Shown: piece by piece, positions 4,920 to 5,996 of the stretch
How positions within the stretch are numbered: the first letter of the stretch is position 1
Layout: each line of letters starts with the position of its first letter
Assembly: GCA_002385805.1 (NCBI GenBank)
Contig: DGEF01000092.1
Span: 10,472 to 16,467 of the forward strand
Length of the DNA: 5,996 nucleotides
Source of the DNA: Peptococcaceae bacterium UBA3933
Lineage (GTDB): Bacteria > Bacillota > Peptococcia > Peptococcales > BICA1-8
Direction of reading: 5' to 3'
Made by a program: the position numbers and the translations under genes
Notes under the pieces: model-generated
Told to the model about the DNA's origin: nothing
The model's database searches: none
Seen by the model: the letters and a program-made list of their open reading frames with translations, nothing else

Positions 4920-5708
4920 AAACCGCTAAAAATATTAATAATTTCTGTGTTACTCTTTGTGCTACTGCCGCAAGTAGGACAGGCTGCAGAAACTCTGGCC
5001 GAAGTAGAAGACTTTAGTATGAAAATTGCTAATCAAAATTATAAATTTGTCCAACCGATACTTAAAGCCCGAGAAACCGGGGCAATCTATGTACCGGCAC
5101 GATCTTTTCTTAAGGTTTTGGGTGTAGAGCTGGAGTGGAATGACAAAGATAAAAGCGTGACCCTGTTAGCCGATGAAAAAGAGTATTTAGTAGATTTGGA
5201 TTGGCCAAATCAACAAGTGAACCTTTCTGAAAAAACATATCCGATAAAAGTAATCAATTCCCATACTTACATACCTTTAAGTTTAGTCCTTGAAATACTT
5301 AATTTTCAATTTGTCTGGGACGATACAAACACAACTTTATATGCCACGAAAATAGGGAATACCGAAGAAATCATTAAAAACTTACCGCAAGCTCCTGAAT
5401 ATAAAGTTGTGGATACCTTTACCGGAATTGCCTCCTGGTATGGAGGAAAATTTCACGGCAGAAAAACCAACAGTGGGGAAATTTTCGATGAAAACGCCCT
5501 AACTGCTGCCCATAGAACACTGCCTTTTAACACTCTTGTTCGCGTAACCTTTTTACATACTAATAAAAGTACCATAGTTAGAATCAATGACCGGGGACCA
5601 CATGTACCCGGCAGGATTTTAGATTTATCTAAAGCCGCCGCAGAAGAAATAGGTCTCAAAGCCCACGGTTTAGGAAAAGTAAAAGTAGAAGTACTGGAAA
5701 AAAGATAA
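4917..5708 (+). CDS. Secreted protein: copper amine oxidase-like N-domain plus RlpA-like double-psi beta-barrel
   Basis: This exported protein probably acts on or binds peptidoglycan. Starting from ATT 4917 it has 263 residues: a signal peptide with basic start MKPLK, hydrophobic core to about residue 17 and a probable cleavage at GQA-A (after residue 23 or 24). Next comes a copper amine oxidase N-terminal-like domain (about 38-145, with the YVPARSFLKVLG and YIPLSLVLE repeats), then a linker and an RlpA-like double-psi beta-barrel (about 167-262). The latter shows GIASWYG (170-176), AAHRTLPF with H199 and VRINDRGP with D225, the Asp proposed as catalytic in RlpA and MltA-type transglycosylases. 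There is no lipobox Cys, unlike Gram-negative RlpA. The alternative GTG start at 4947 (253 aa) loses the basic n-region and lies far from the ribosome site. Lytic transglycosylase activity is inferred. It is the only plus-strand gene, divergent from the zinc-ribbon gene. Confidence 0.88.
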   Translation: MKPLKILIISVLLFVLLPQVGQAAETLAEVEDFSMKIANQNYKFVQPILKARETGAIYVPARSFLKVLGVELEWNDKDKSVTLLADEKEYLVDLDWPNQQVNLSEKTYPIKVINSHTYIPLSLVLEILNFQFVWDDTNTTLYATKIGNTEEIIKNLPQAPEYKVVDTFTGIASWYGGKFHGRKTNSGEIFDENALTAAHRTLPFNTLVRVTFLHTNKSTIVRINDRGPHVPGRILDLSKAAAEEIGLKAHGLGKVKVEVLEKR

Positions 5709-5710
5709 GA

Positions 5711-5739
5711 AAAAGCCTCCCACACTCAGGGAGGCTTTT
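5711..5739. terminator. Two-way terminator shared by the rlpA-like gene and tRNA-Gly
   Basis: A perfect 11-bp inverted repeat (AAAAGCCTCCC 5711-5721, GGGAGGCTTTT 5729-5739) with a 7-base loop lies 2 bases after the plus-strand stop codon and 16 bases after the 3' end of the minus-strand tRNA. The stem ends in TTTT on the plus strand and TTTTTC on the minus strand, so it can stop both convergent transcripts. Confidence 0.9.
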
Positions 5740-5755
5740 AGATTACTGTAAAATT

Positions 5756-5831
5756 TGGAGCGGATGACGGGTCTCGAACCCGCAACCCTCGGCTTGGGAA
5801 GCCGATACTCTACCAATTGAGCTACATCCGC
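5756..5831 (-). tRNA. tRNA-Gly, anticodon CCC
   Basis: A complete 76-base cloverleaf on the minus strand. The acceptor stem GCGGATG pairs with CATCCGC, the discriminator is T and CCA is encoded. The D-stem is GCTC/GAGT with one G-T wobble. The anticodon stem TCGGC/GCCGA holds the loop TTCCCAA with anticodon CCC, reading the glycine codon GGG. The T-stem is GCGGG/CCCGT with loop TTCGAGA. It has its own promoter and terminator and so is not dependent on the upstream tRNA-Phe transcript. Confidence 0.97.
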
Positions 5832-5841
5832 ATTTAACTTA

Positions 5842-5870
5842 ATTATAAACATTTTTTAATTTATTGTAAA
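5842..5870 (-). promoter_or_regulatory. Promoter of tRNA-Gly
   Basis: On the minus strand TTTACA, a 17-base spacer and a perfect TATAAT lie 10 bases before the first base of the tRNA. This is a near-consensus sigma-A promoter with a 5' leader of only a few bases. Confidence 0.8.
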
Positions 5871-5900
5871 CATGTTTGGTCCTAATCTAAAATGATTTAT

Positions 5901-5934
5901 AAAAAAAGAAAAAACCTTACAAAATGAAGGTTTT
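5901..5934 (-). terminator. Terminator after tRNA-Phe
   Basis: An 8-bp inverted repeat (AAAACCTT 5911-5918, AAGGTTTT 5927-5934) with an 8-base loop starts 3 bases after the encoded CCA of tRNA-Phe. On the minus strand it is followed by a long T-rich run (TTCTTTTTTT). It separates the tRNA-Phe transcript from tRNA-Gly. Confidence 0.85.
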
Positions 5935-5937
5935 CCG

Positions 5938-5996
5938 TGGTGCCTCGAGGCGGAATCGAACCACCGACACGAGGATTTTCAGTCCTCTGCTCTACC
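5938..5996 (-). tRNA. tRNA-Phe, anticodon GAA (5' end cut by window)
   Basis: The 3' 59 bases of a tRNA are present on the minus strand: the end of the D-loop and D-stem (GGTAGAGC), the anticodon stem GAGGA/TCCTC with loop CTGAAAA (anticodon GAA, Phe), the variable loop, the T-stem GGTGG/CCGCC with loop TTCGATT, the acceptor 3' strand TCGAGGC, discriminator A and encoded CCA. About 17 bases of the 5' end (the acceptor 5' strand and start of the D-arm) fall beyond the window. Further tRNA genes may lie upstream in a cluster. Confidence 0.95.

Noticed and set aside
5453..5725. Minus-strand 90-codon frame antisense to the RlpA-like domain
   Set aside because: It runs through the shared terminator, and the plus-strand reading has clear RlpA motifs. 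No start signal is seen.
5670..5852. Minus-strand 60-codon frame beginning MFIIKLNADVAQLVE
   Set aside because: This is the translation of the tRNA-Gly gene and its flank, the familiar DVAQLVE...GSRPV artefact of tRNA sequence, not a protein.
1..5996. CRISPR arrays, insertion sequences, phage or integrated element boundaries
   Set aside because: No direct repeat series, transposase or integrase frames were seen. The tRNA 3' ends show no repeated attachment-like copy within the window.

Overview
The window looks like chromosomal DNA of a low-to-moderate GC Firmicute of class Clostridia. The best evidence is a SCIFF (six-cysteine) ranthipeptide precursor next to its radical SAM/SPASM maturase, a pair typical of Clostridia. 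Sigma-A-type promoters, strong AGGAGG ribosome sites, CCA-encoding tRNA genes and LysM-G5-M23 and RlpA-type wall proteins fit the same group. A Peptococcaceae-like lineage is possible, but the sequence alone does not fix the genus.

Layout: almost everything is on the minus strand. Read in the direction of transcription (right to left), the order is: a tRNA-Phe(GAA) cut by the window edge; a terminator; a promoter; tRNA-Gly(CCC); a two-way terminator shared with the convergent plus-strand rlpA-like gene; a divergent promoter region (4740-4916); a small zinc-ribbon gene; the SCIFF peptide scfA with its own strong promoter; an intergenic hairpin; the maturase scfB; a promoter and structured leader; a membrane-anchored LysM-G5-M23 peptidase; a terminator; and trxB with its own promoter, followed 7 bases later by a 43-residue single-pass membrane protein. 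Only the rlpA-like gene is on the plus strand. No gene-free stretch exceeds 300 bases.

How the genes fit together: scfA and scfB form a peptide-modification pair in which ScfB puts thioether cross-links into the Cys-rich ScfA. The hairpin between them probably lets precursor transcripts outnumber maturase transcripts. Two exported cell-wall proteins (M23 endopeptidase and RlpA-like) flank this pair. TrxB supplies thioredoxin-dependent thiol reduction. No operon joins all of these, so a shared pathway is not shown.

Points that simple ORF calling would miss: the 49-aa scfA gene; the 43-aa gene after trxB; the internal ATG start of scfB; a probable rare ATT start of the rlpA-like gene that restores a full signal peptide; and a structured leader before the M23 gene, with a possible 13-codon leader ORF that ends one base before the ATG.
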